A stretch of 36,420 bases of DNA. Source: Sulfitobacter sp. DFL-14. Lineage in GTDB: Bacteria > Pseudomonadota > Alphaproteobacteria > Rhodobacterales > Rhodobacteraceae. Position numbers and translations under genes: made by a program. Position 1 is the stretch's first letter, and every line of letters starts with the position of its first letter. Location of the stretch: the NCBI RefSeq assembly GCF_003335585.1, contig NZ_QBFD01000017.1:1-36420 (forward strand). The letters run 5' to 3'. The notes under the pieces were generated by a model. The model saw only the letters and a list, made by a program, of their open reading frames with translations. It had not been told where the DNA came from and ran no database searches. Shown here one piece after another: positions 7,983 to 15,590 of this stretch.

Positions 7983-9704
7983 TCAGTTGTCCGGACTGAT
8001 GGCGATGTTCAACAGCACCTGGCGTCGTTCGGTGGTCGCCACCCGGATTGCTTCGTTCAAGACGGCGGGCAGGTCCTCACCTTGGTCGACCGTCGCGGTC
8101 CAGGCGCGGCTGGCTTCGGCTGTCCTGGTGAAATCGGGGCTTGGCCGCAGGCTGGTCAGTGGCACAGAATTGGCCTGTTTTGCCTCGCCCGTCGGATAGA
8201 GACCCAGCACCGATTGCCGGACCGCGCCCCATTCGCCGTTGTTCAGCACCATGACGATCACCGGCAATGCATGCGCCTCTGCGATCTGGTGGCAGGCCGT
8301 GGGGTTGGCGAACATATAGCTGCCGTCCCCCATGGTGGCAAAGACCAGCCGGTCAGGATCGGCAAGTTGACCGCCCAGTGCGGCGGGAAGCCCCCAGCCC
8401 AATCCGCCCGAATGGGGCTCCTGAAAAAAGCTTTTGTGATCCTCGACATCAAGATGGGCCAGCGGGCATCCCAGTTCGTGAAACACCGTGGCCTTGCGCC
8501 CCTTGCCTGCCTGTTCCTTGATCGCCTGGCCCAAACAATGGGCAACCCATGCCTTGGTCATCGGCCCGCCCTTGCCGCGTTCCGCCGTTGCAACCAATGC
8601 CGTGCGGGTAGCGGCCGAACCGGCGGCGACTGCCTTGCGCCGGGTGTCCAGAGATGCCTCATCGCGCGGCAGGGCAGACATGGCTTCGATCAGGGCCAGC
8701 AGGCTGGGACCGGTTTCCCCGACCAGCGTGACATGAGCCGGAAAGTTGCGGATCGGCGTGCGGCTGAACAACGGATCAGCGCCAAGCTGGATCACGGTCA
8801 CATCGGGGCGCAGCTGCACCTGATCCGGCCACCAGGGCGCGAGCGAGTCGATGACCAGAACCACATCGGCCTCGGCCAACGCGGCATTTGGGTCCGCGCC
8901 GATATGCATAGGATGCGACAGGGCAAGGGTGGGCGTGTTGGCCCAGTATTGCGACACAGGCAGCGCCCAGCTTTCGACAAAGGGCGCGAAGGCGGCAAAG
9001 GCCTCGGCACTTCCGGCCCCGCGTTGCGCGATGATCACCGGAGATTTCGCCCCAGCCAGCAATGCCGCTGCCCGTGCCAATGACGACGCTTCGGGTGCCG
9101 CGATCGCGGGCGCCATGCGTGAGGATTGGTCTAGACCATACTCCGCCGTCTGTTCGCACAGCACCTCGCGCGGGAGACTGAGATAGACCGGCCCCTTGGG
9201 CGTCGATTCAGCGATGGCCCAGGCGCGTTCGAACACTTCCGAGACCTGTTCGGGAAAGCGCAACTCGTATTCCCATTTGGTGCATTCGCGCACAAGGGCT
9301 GCCTGATCGAACATCTCCTGCCCCCAGCCGATCGGCACCGTGCGCGCGCCAAAGCGGCGGCTTTCGGTAACCGGCGTGCGGCCTGACATCAGGATCATTG
9401 GAATTTGGTCACACCAGGCGTTGATCGCGCCCATGGCCCCGTTCGCCAATCCGACATTGGTGTGCAGCATCACCGCCGCCATCTTGCCGGAAATCTGATA
9501 ATAGCCATGCGCCATGCTAACCGCCACGCTTTCGTGCGGGCAAATCACCGGTTCAGGCAAGTCCAGCGCGCTGCGACCGGCTTCGACCAGACCTTCCACA
9601 ATGGGCGGAAAATCGGTGCCAGAGTTCACGAAGACATGTTCGACACCCAATGCCTTGAGCTTGCCGAATATCGCCCCGCCTGCCGTAATCATTTCGTCGC
9701 TCAT
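7983..9704 (-). CDS. ThDP-dependent 2-oxoacid decarboxylase-like enzyme (putative benzoylformate decarboxylase role)
   Basis: Thiamine-diphosphate enzyme of the acetolactate synthase/benzoylformate decarboxylase superfamily (573 residues). The cofactor-activating glutamate is E58 in CPHESVAVSMAHGY, and the ThDP/Mg motif runs from G459-D460-G461 (GDGSYMF) to N488-N489. The N-terminal loop reads VFVNSGTDF instead of the GNPGS loop of P. putida MdlC, so it is not a close MdlC orthologue. ATG at 9704 follows AGGA by four bases; an open extension reaches 9749. Gene order with an aryl-aldehyde dehydrogenase, and a mandelate dehydrogenase homologue nearby, suggests decarboxylation of an aryl 2-oxoacid to the aldehyde. 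A generic carboligase or oxalyl-CoA-type activity cannot be excluded. Family certain, reaction moderate. Confidence 0.85.
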   Translation of the reverse strand: MSDEMITAGGAIFGKLKALGVEHVFVNSGTDFPPIVEGLVEAGRSALDLPEPVICPHESVAVSMAHGYYQISGKMAAVMLHTNVGLANGAMGAINAWCDQIPMILMSGRTPVTESRRFGARTVPIGWGQEMFDQAALVRECTKWEYELRFPEQVSEVFERAWAIAESTPKGPVYLSLPREVLCEQTAEYGLDQSSRMAPAIAAPEASSLARAAALLAGAKSPVIIAQRGAGSAEAFAAFAPFVESWALPVSQYWANTPTLALSHPMHIGADPNAALAEADVVLVIDSLAPWWPDQVQLRPDVTVIQLGADPLFSRTPIRNFPAHVTLVGETGPSLLALIEAMSALPRDEASLDTRRKAVAAGSAATRTALVATAERGKGGPMTKAWVAHCLGQAIKEQAGKGRKATVFHELGCPLAHLDVEDHKSFFQEPHSGGLGWGLPAALGGQLADPDRLVFATMGDGSYMFANPTACHQIAEAHALPVIVMVLNNGEWGAVRQSVLGLYPTGEAKQANSVPLTSLRPSPDFTRTAEASRAWTATVDQGEDLPAVLNEAIRVATTERRQVLLNIAISPDN

Positions 9705-9951
9705 ACTGTCCTGCCTTCGTTTGGCTTCGATACTGCGAAATCGGTTCACCCGGCCACCAAAGCCAGGAACGTCGGCTCAACAGGCTGGGGAAGGGAAACC
9801 GCCTCTCCTCAACTGGCAATGGCGTCGTTCAGCGCATCATTGCCGACCCGTTCGGCTTTCCCCGCGCCGAACAAATCCCCCACAGGGGCGACGTAAAGGA
9901 TAGCGGCAAAGCTAAATATTGTCTAAATTATCATTGATATGGAAATCATTG
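9705..9951. promoter_or_regulatory. Divergent promoter region between decarboxylase operon and LysR gene
   Basis: This 247-base region separates two divergent start codons, the classic arrangement for a LysR regulator and its target. It contains a 7-bp inverted repeat GGCAATG ... CATTGCC (9815-9844, 16-base spacer). It also contains a direct repeat of ATCATTGAT at 9930-9938 and 9945-9953 in an AT-rich stretch just ahead of lysR. No clear -35/-10 pair could be assigned by eye. Confidence 0.55.
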
Positions 9952-9962
9952 ATGAAATCAAT
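9948..9962. promoter_or_regulatory. Candidate LysR-type operator overlapping the lysR start
   Basis: The sequence ATTGAT-GAA-ATCAAT is a perfect 6-bp dyad that fits the T-N11-A LysR box (TTGATGAAATCAA). It overlaps the regulator's own ATG at 9952-9954, so binding there would be expected to block its transcription or translation start region. This is an assignment from pattern only. Confidence 0.45.
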
Positions 9963-10866
9963 AAGACTTGAGTCCTTCGACCTGAATCTGATGAAGCTCT
10001 TCGTCGCGCTGGCCGAGACCGGATCGGTGACGCGCGCCGCAGCGCAGATCGGCCTGACCCAGCCCTCGGCAAGCAATGCGCTGCAACGGATGCGACTGAC
10101 GTTGGGTGATCCGCTGTTCATCCGCAGCAAACGCGGGATGGTCCCGACGCGCTATGCCGCTCTGATCCTACCTACGGTTCGCGCGTCACTCGCCGCGCTG
10201 TCCGAAGCGCTGAACCACGCGGCAGATTTCGAGCCGCAAGAGAGCCGCAGGAGATTCAGAGTGTCGCTGTCAGGACTTGGAGAAGCGGTGTTCCTGCCGG
10301 CTCTGGCCACGATGGTCGGGGACGCGGCACCTTTTGTCACGCTGGAGAACGATCCGGTTCCGTTGTCAAAGCTGGGAGACAGCCTGCTGTCGGGACGCAT
10401 TGATCTGGCGCTGGGGCTGGTTTCGGTATCGACGCCCGGGGTGCGTAATCTGCCGCTGTATCAGGAAAGCTATGTCGCCATCAGCGCACCGGACAGGGAA
10501 CAGATGCCGCAAACCATCGCTGATCTGCGCAACGAACGACTGGTTCTTGTGGCCCCTGCAGCAACCTATGGCCGCGAAATTCAGGCGATCCTGACGCGGT
10601 TGGGCCTTCAAGGCAACGTCGCGCTGATCGTGCAGGAATTCGCCGCCCTGCCCGAACTGCTGCAAGGCGGGCGCTACCTCGCGATCGTTCCGGGCATCTA
10701 TGGTGAAAAGCTGGCCCGCTCGGGTCGTGCCAAGGTCTTGCCGGTGGCACTTGGCCATCCGGAAACGCCCGTCAACATGGTTTGGGCCGACCACGCCGAG
10801 ACAGATGCCGGCTTTCGCTGGTTTCGCGATCTGGTGGAACAGAGCCTTGTTGGGCAGACGCCCTAA
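9952..10866 (+). CDS. LysR family transcriptional regulator (divergent from decarboxylase operon)
   Basis: A 304-residue LysR-type regulator. The N-terminal winged helix-turn-helix is clear (FDLNLMKLFVALAETGSVTR ... LTQPSASNALQRMR, GDPLFIRSKRGMVPT). The rest is the type-2 periplasmic-binding-like effector domain starting about residue 90 (FRVSLSGLGEAVFLPAL). The architecture resembles NodD/NahR-like LysRs, which often sense aromatic acids. ATG at 9952 is used; a TTG 33 bases upstream in the same frame is possible. It is divergent from the decarboxylase/aldehyde dehydrogenase operon and convergent with the amidase gene, 51 bases from its end. It is the best candidate for controlling the 2-oxoacid/aldehyde steps, with a hydroxyacid, oxoacid or aromatic acid as likely effector. 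Confidence 0.92.
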   Translation: MKSIRLESFDLNLMKLFVALAETGSVTRAAAQIGLTQPSASNALQRMRLTLGDPLFIRSKRGMVPTRYAALILPTVRASLAALSEALNHAADFEPQESRRRFRVSLSGLGEAVFLPALATMVGDAAPFVTLENDPVPLSKLGDSLLSGRIDLALGLVSVSTPGVRNLPLYQESYVAISAPDREQMPQTIADLRNERLVLVAPAATYGREIQAILTRLGLQGNVALIVQEFAALPELLQGGRYLAIVPGIYGEKLARSGRAKVLPVALGHPETPVNMVWADHAETDAGFRWFRDLVEQSLVGQTP

Positions 10867-10917
10867 AGCACGGATGTTGATCTAAAGTCGCCTCACTGAC
10901 CATGATGCGAATGCTGC

Positions 10918-12315
10918 TCAGGAGGAAGCCGCAGACATCACCCGTTCAAACGCCATTGCGGCACCAAGCACCCGGGAATCGCCTCCGGGCGGTGCGTCAA
11001 GGGCAAGTCCCACCGGAAGCCCTCGGGATGTTTTTCCGACGGGAACGGACACACCAGCAAAGGCAGCATTCGACAACAGGTCGGCGTTCTGGATGATCGC
11101 TTCGAACACCGGCAGGTCCTGATCGCCCAGACGCAAGGTCCCGGGCCCGTCCAGATCCGGCGCTTCGACCAGAGTGGTCGGACAAGCCAGCAAGTCGATC
11201 CTGTTGCGTGCAAACAAGCCAGCCCCGGCAGCAATTAGGGCAGGACGATGGACGGTCACCGCCTCACGGTATGCTTCTTCGGTGACCCGCGTCGCCGGAT
11301 CTCGCTGGCTGTCGAAGATCGCCCGAACGTCGGGGCTGGAAACCAGATCACCGACCTTCGCATAATCAAGATCAAGCCCGTGCTTGGCCAGAAAGGCCTC
11401 CAGCTCGATCCGCCCTTCGTAAACCGGGACAATCATGGCGCTTTCAAGGTGCGGACGCACAAGGTCAGTGGCGTCGACGTTGACAAGTTCGGCCCCTTCC
11501 TTCTCGGCAAGGCGAAGGGCCGACCGGCACAGGGCTGCCACTTCGGACGTGGCATTTTCCCAGAAGTAGCGTTCGGAAACGCCGATCCGCAATCCTTTGA
11601 GGGGCCGGTGTTCGATGGTTTGGCCCGTCACGCAACGGTCAAGCAGCGCCAGATCACGGGCGGAACGGGCCAGCGGGCCCGGCGTATCACGGCTGGATGA
11701 AATCGGGACAATACCAGCGGTCGGCCAGCGCCCTACGGTCGGACGATACCCCCAGACACCGCAAAACGCTGCCGGTATCCTGACCGAACCGCCCGTGTCG
11801 GTGCCGATCGAGACCGGCCCCAGACATGCGGCAACGGCTGTGCCAGAACCACCGCTGGAACCGCCGGCCGTTCTGCTGTGGTCATGGGGGTTGCGCGGGG
11901 TGCCAAAGGTCGGGTTCTGCGAGGTCGCACCATAGGCCAGTTCATGCATACCGACCTTGCCAAGCATGATAGCCCCTGAACGGCGAAGCTGTTCCACCAC
12001 CGGTGCGTTGCAGTCGGGCCAGAAATTGGTCAGCGCCTTGGTGCCCGCCGTCGTGGGGTGACCGAATACGTTGATGCTGTCCTTGAACGAGATCGGCACA
12101 CCATGAAGCGGCCCCAGGGCCTCTCCGCTGGCCAACCGACGGTCCGCATCACGGGCGTCTTCCAGAACCCGCTCTGGGTCGATGCTTGTGAACGCATGCA
12201 GGTCCTGGTTCTTTGCGATTTGCTCCAGAACACTCTGTACCAGTCCTTCGGCGCTTATTTGACCTGCGGAAATAGCTTCGGCGGCCTCACAGGCAGTCAG
12301 CTCTTCACATTCCAT
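10918..12315 (-). CDS. Amidase signature family amidase (putative mandelamide-type amidase)
   Basis: A 465-residue amide hydrolase. The Ser-cisSer-Lys triad is complete: K78 in PISFKDS, S153 in TAGGSSGGSG and nucleophile S177 in GTDTGGSVR, with spacing (75 and 24 residues) matching FAAH-like enzymes. It is a stand-alone amidase, not GatA: no gatC/gatB neighbours are present and the gene ends an importer operon. Its start is two bases after the permease stop, so it is translated with the importer. In context it hydrolyses the amide produced by the nitrile hydratase encoded upstream, giving a carboxylate and ammonia, e.g. mandelamide to mandelate. Mandelamide hydrolase MdlY of Pseudomonas belongs to the same family. 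Substrate is inferred from the neighbourhood. Confidence 0.92.
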   Translation of the reverse strand: MECEELTACEAAEAISAGQISAEGLVQSVLEQIAKNQDLHAFTSIDPERVLEDARDADRRLASGEALGPLHGVPISFKDSINVFGHPTTAGTKALTNFWPDCNAPVVEQLRRSGAIMLGKVGMHELAYGATSQNPTFGTPRNPHDHSRTAGGSSGGSGTAVAACLGPVSIGTDTGGSVRIPAAFCGVWGYRPTVGRWPTAGIVPISSSRDTPGPLARSARDLALLDRCVTGQTIEHRPLKGLRIGVSERYFWENATSEVAALCRSALRLAEKEGAELVNVDATDLVRPHLESAMIVPVYEGRIELEAFLAKHGLDLDYAKVGDLVSSPDVRAIFDSQRDPATRVTEEAYREAVTVHRPALIAAGAGLFARNRIDLLACPTTLVEAPDLDGPGTLRLGDQDLPVFEAIIQNADLLSNAAFAGVSVPVGKTSRGLPVGLALDAPPGGDSRVLGAAMAFERVMSAASS

Positions 12316-12317
12316 TT

Positions 12318-13295
12318 TCAGCCTTTGGATTCAGACGGGTTGCGCCGAATGGGCAAGAGATCCTGTCCGATCAGCTGCCGGAGTCCACCCCAGGCGCCTT
12401 TGGGAAACAGGAGTGTTACGAGAATTGCCATCAGACCGAGTAGGATGAAGTAGACCGAGCCAAGATCGGACAGGGTTTCCCGGAGCAGGAAATAGACCAC
12501 GACCCCGACGATTGGCCCTTCCAGCGTTCCGATGCCGCCCAGGATGACCACAAACAGGGTGATTGCCATCCAGTTCATCGAAAAGGCAGTTCCGGGTCCG
12601 ATCTGCAAGGCAAGCATGTAATATGCACCACCTCCGGCACCCGCGACTGCCGCCGCGATCATCATTACCAGCCGCTGTGTGCGGCGAAGGTCAATTCCCA
12701 TAGCTTCGGCAGCAGTGGCGTTATCGCGGATTGCCCGCAGCGCCAAACCGACGCGGCTGCGCATCAAGAAGACACAAACCACAAGCGCGACGATCAGAAC
12801 CAGCGCAGCCGACCCATAGGTTCCGTACATCCGAAGCTCACGCGGGACGCTGCGCATGGCGGTCAGTGAAATCCCACCGCCGCCACCCAGAACCGAAGTC
12901 TGGAAGACCGTAAGCCGGACCACTTCGGAGATCACCCAGGACGCAATCGCAAATTGTGCGCCTTGAAGGCGGGACAGGATTGGCATGATGGCCAAAGCAG
13001 TCAAGGCGCACAGCGCTGCCGAAAGCAGGATGAACGGGAAGGGCAAGACCTGAAATCCATTGGCCGCCATAAAGACGGCATAACCGCCGATCCCGACAAA
13101 GACCTGAAACCCCATGAAGACCATGCCGCCAAAACCGGCCAGAAGGTTCCACATCAGTGCGATGGCCAGAACGGCGGCCATTTCGGCCACAAGGTTGACC
13201 GTCGAACGCGAACCCAGGATTGGCACAAGGATCAGGAAAAGTACGATGACCGCGAGTACGATGAAGGATCTGTTTATGGAGGGCAGGCGCATCAT
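12318..13295 (-). CDS. livM: Branched-chain-amino-acid-type ABC permease, LivM-like
   Basis: A 325-residue inner-membrane permease with eight or nine hydrophobic segments. It has the LivM-type cytoplasmic loop RVGLALRAIRDNATAAEAMGI (about residues 180-200) that docks on the ATPase. Its ATG overlaps the stop of the LivH-like gene (ATGA) with AGGAG just upstream, showing translational coupling. It pairs with the LivH-like permease to form the channel of the importer. The amidase gene begins two bases after its stop. The family transports amino acids, amides, urea and aromatic compounds, so the cargo cannot be read from this protein alone. Confidence 0.92.
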   Translation of the reverse strand: MMRLPSINRSFIVLAVIVLFLILVPILGSRSTVNLVAEMAAVLAIALMWNLLAGFGGMVFMGFQVFVGIGGYAVFMAANGFQVLPFPFILLSAALCALTALAIMPILSRLQGAQFAIASWVISEVVRLTVFQTSVLGGGGGISLTAMRSVPRELRMYGTYGSAALVLIVALVVCVFLMRSRVGLALRAIRDNATAAEAMGIDLRRTQRLVMMIAAAVAGAGGGAYYMLALQIGPGTAFSMNWMAITLFVVILGGIGTLEGPIVGVVVYFLLRETLSDLGSVYFILLGLMAILVTLLFPKGAWGGLRQLIGQDLLPIRRNPSESKG

Positions 13296-14149
13296 TGTCT
13301 CCTGCGCAAGGACATCAGGCCACCTGGCAAGGCAAGCAGCACGACAAGAAAGACGAGGTGGCCGACAAGGGGACCATAGCTGGGATTGATCAGGGACCCC
13401 GCAGCCTGCGAGAGACCCAGCAAAATACCCCCGGCCAAGGTCCCCCAGATCGAGCCGACGCCGCCAAGGATCACTGCCTCAAAGGCAAAGAGCATCCGTT
13501 CGGGACCGGTCGAGGGGTCAAAGTTTCCGCGCATACCGTAGAAACCGGCAGCAATTGCGGAAATGGCAAGAGTGAGGCCCATGGCCACAGCAAAGATGCG
13601 GCTGGTATTGATCCCCATCAGTTGCGCCGTCTGATCGCTGTCCGACGTGGCGCGAATGGCACGTCCGAACTTGGTCGAGCCGAAGACCGCGCTTGTCGCC
13701 CAGAAGATCGCGAAAGAGACGGCCAGAGTCAGCAAGGGTAGAACCCCAAGACTAAGGCCTGCGATCTCGATGGATGCCGCACCCAATGGGCCGGGATTCA
13801 GGTTCCGCGTGTCGGCGCTGAACAGCTCCAGCATGACGTTCTGCAAGATGATCGACAGGCCAAAGGTCACCAGAATGGGTGGCATTTCACCACGGCCCAA
13901 TGTGCGTTCGATCACCAGCCGCTGCAGGACGAACCCGACGACAAACATCACAACCGCAACCACCGGCAAGACCATCAGCGGGTGCACTCCAAGCAGGAGT
14001 GAGCCCTGCAGGGTCAGATAGGCGGAGAAGACGATGAAATCGCCGTGGGCCAGATTGATCTGGCGCATAAGCCCCAGGGTCAGCGCCAATCCAAGACCGT
14101 AAAGCCCGTAAAGCGCACCTATGAAGGCACCGTTGATCAGTACTTCCAT
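13292..14149 (-). CDS. livH: Branched-chain-amino-acid-type ABC permease, LivH-like
   Basis: A 285-residue inner-membrane permease. It begins with the typical LivH N-terminus (NGAFIGALYGLYGLGLALTLG, then MRQINLAHGDFIVFSAYL) and contains the coupling loop TKFGRAIRATSDSDQTAQLMG (about residues 160-180) and the ending GGVGSIWGTLAGGILLG. It starts three bases after the LivF-like ATPase stop and overlaps the LivM-like gene by four bases. It forms the heterodimeric membrane channel with that protein. Confidence 0.92.
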   Translation of the reverse strand: MEVLINGAFIGALYGLYGLGLALTLGLMRQINLAHGDFIVFSAYLTLQGSLLLGVHPLMVLPVVAVVMFVVGFVLQRLVIERTLGRGEMPPILVTFGLSIILQNVMLELFSADTRNLNPGPLGAASIEIAGLSLGVLPLLTLAVSFAIFWATSAVFGSTKFGRAIRATSDSDQTAQLMGINTSRIFAVAMGLTLAISAIAAGFYGMRGNFDPSTGPERMLFAFEAVILGGVGSIWGTLAGGILLGLSQAAGSLINPSYGPLVGHLVFLVVLLALPGGLMSLRRRQ

Positions 14150-14152
14150 GAT

Positions 14153-14848
14153 TCAATCCATCCCGAAATAGGCGCTTGAAATTTGCGCGCGGTCAGCCCC
14201 GGCCGAGGGACCGCTGAGGGGTATGCCACCATGCCGCATACAGGCGAAAGTGTCCGACGAAGCCAGCGCCCGGCTGATGTCCTGTTCGACGATGATCAGT
14301 GTCATACCTTCGGCCCGCAGCCGGGCGATGGCGGAATAGACGATGTCGACAGCAGCCGGCGACAAGCCCAGCGAAAGCTCGTCGCACAGCAAAACATTCG
14401 GATTGGACATCAGCGCGCGCCCGATGGCCACCAGTTGTTGCTGGCCACCCGACAGCGAAGAAGACGGCCGCTTGCGCAGCGGTTCAAGGGCGGGAAAGAC
14501 CGAATAGACCCTTTTCAGATCCCAAGGCCCTTTGCGATCGCAATGCGCCCCGATCATCAGGTTCTCTTCCACTGTCAACGACGGGAAGAGCCGACGCCCC
14601 TCGGGCACCATGGCGAGGCCCATGGAAACAATATCAGTGGGTGCCAGACCCGAAATGACCGAGCCGTTCAACGTCACGTTGCCGGATCGCGGCTTAACGA
14701 ACCCGGTCAGAACCGAAAACGTCGTGGTCTTGCCAGCACCATTTGACCCGATCAGCGCCAGTGTCTGGCCCTCGGCAACGTGAAGCGACACGCCAAACAG
14801 GACCGACAGTGCCCCGTAACCGGCATGAAGATCATTAATCGAGATCAT
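14153..14848 (-). CDS. livF: ABC transporter ATP-binding protein, LivF-like
   Basis: ABC ATPase of 231 residues. The Walker A is GSNGAGKTT (residues 34-42), the signature is SSSLSGGQQQLVAIGRALM and the Walker B is VLLCDELSLGLSP, followed by the LivF-type ending with HGGIPLSG. Here the D-loop glutamate context reads DELSLGL, as in many LivF proteins. The ATG at 14848 is chosen because MISINDLHAGYG is the standard family start; the frame is open to 14986 but that stretch lies inside the LivG gene. It overlaps the LivG-like gene by 14 bases. Confidence 0.92.
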   Translation of the reverse strand: MISINDLHAGYGALSVLFGVSLHVAEGQTLALIGSNGAGKTTTFSVLTGFVKPRSGNVTLNGSVISGLAPTDIVSMGLAMVPEGRRLFPSLTVEENLMIGAHCDRKGPWDLKRVYSVFPALEPLRKRPSSSLSGGQQQLVAIGRALMSNPNVLLCDELSLGLSPAAVDIVYSAIARLRAEGMTLIIVEQDISRALASSDTFACMRHGGIPLSGPSAGADRAQISSAYFGMD

Positions 14849-15587
14849 GCTGTTCGGGCTCCATCCCAAAGTAGATTTGCCGGACCTTGGGCAGTTGCAT
14901 AGTTTCACGAGGCTGGCCGGCGGCGATGATGCGGCCCTCGCCCAGCACCGCAAGTCGGTGCGCTGCGTGCGTGAGAACGTGCACAAGGTGTTCGATCCAG
15001 ATCACCGCGATGCCCCGAGCGGCCAGTGCCGTGATGGTTGCAACCAACCCTTCCGCCTCTTTGTCGGTCAGGCCACCTGCGATCTCATCCAGCAAGAGCA
15101 CCGCGGGCTTGGTGGCCAGCGCCCGCGCCAATTCCAGCCGCTTGCGATCAAGAAGAGACAGTTCGCCGGCCTGCGCATCGGTACGGTGCGTAAAGTCACA
15201 AAGTTCGAGCGTTTCCCGGATCAGCACCTCGGCCGCATCATCGGAAAGCCCGGCGCCGAACTTCGTCGCAACCAACAGGTTTTCGTAGACCGACATCTGG
15301 GAGAATGTCTGTGGCACCTGAAACGTGCGTCCAATGCCGTTCTTTGCCCGTTCCGCGGCACTAAGATCGGTGATGTCGCGGCCCTGCAGCACGACCCGGC
15401 CGGCCGAGGGGGCGTGCGCCCCCGAGATCACACCAAATAGCGTGGTCTTTCCCGATCCGTTCGGCCCAATGATGCCCAATATCTCGCCCGCAACTGCCTC
15501 GAGACTGACATCCTCAAGCACGTTGGGACCGCCATATGATTTGGCAATTCCTTCGACAGCAATCGCTGATACGGCGGCCCCGGTCAT
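14835..15587 (-). CDS. livG: ABC transporter ATP-binding protein, LivG-like
   Basis: ABC ATPase of 250 residues. The Walker A is GPNGSGKTT (residues 41-49) and the Walker B is VLLLDEIAGGLTDKE. The usual LSGGQ signature is replaced by GELSLLDRKRLELARAL. Such variant signatures occur in LivG proteins and leave the ARAL portion intact, so the protein is probably active. It begins three bases after the stop of the binding-protein gene. It energises the importer together with the LivF-like subunit. Confidence 0.92.
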   Translation of the reverse strand: MTGAAVSAIAVEGIAKSYGGPNVLEDVSLEAVAGEILGIIGPNGSGKTTLFGVISGAHAPSAGRVVLQGRDITDLSAAERAKNGIGRTFQVPQTFSQMSVYENLLVATKFGAGLSDDAAEVLIRETLELCDFTHRTDAQAGELSLLDRKRLELARALATKPAVLLLDEIAGGLTDKEAEGLVATITALAARGIAVIWIEHLVHVLTHAAHRLAVLGEGRIIAAGQPRETMQLPKVRQIYFGMEPEQHDLD

Positions 15588-15590
15588 AGC

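Noticed and set aside
7080..9083. Plus-strand open frame of 667 codons opposite the decarboxylase and aldehyde dehydrogenase genes
   Set aside because: It is antisense to two enzymes with full catalytic motifs; its translation is rich in Arg, Gly and His with no domain, as expected from high-GC antisense frames.
10918..12315. GatA subunit of the tRNA amidotransferase
   Set aside because: The signature triad is shared, but no gatB/gatC is adjacent and the gene belongs to an importer operon.
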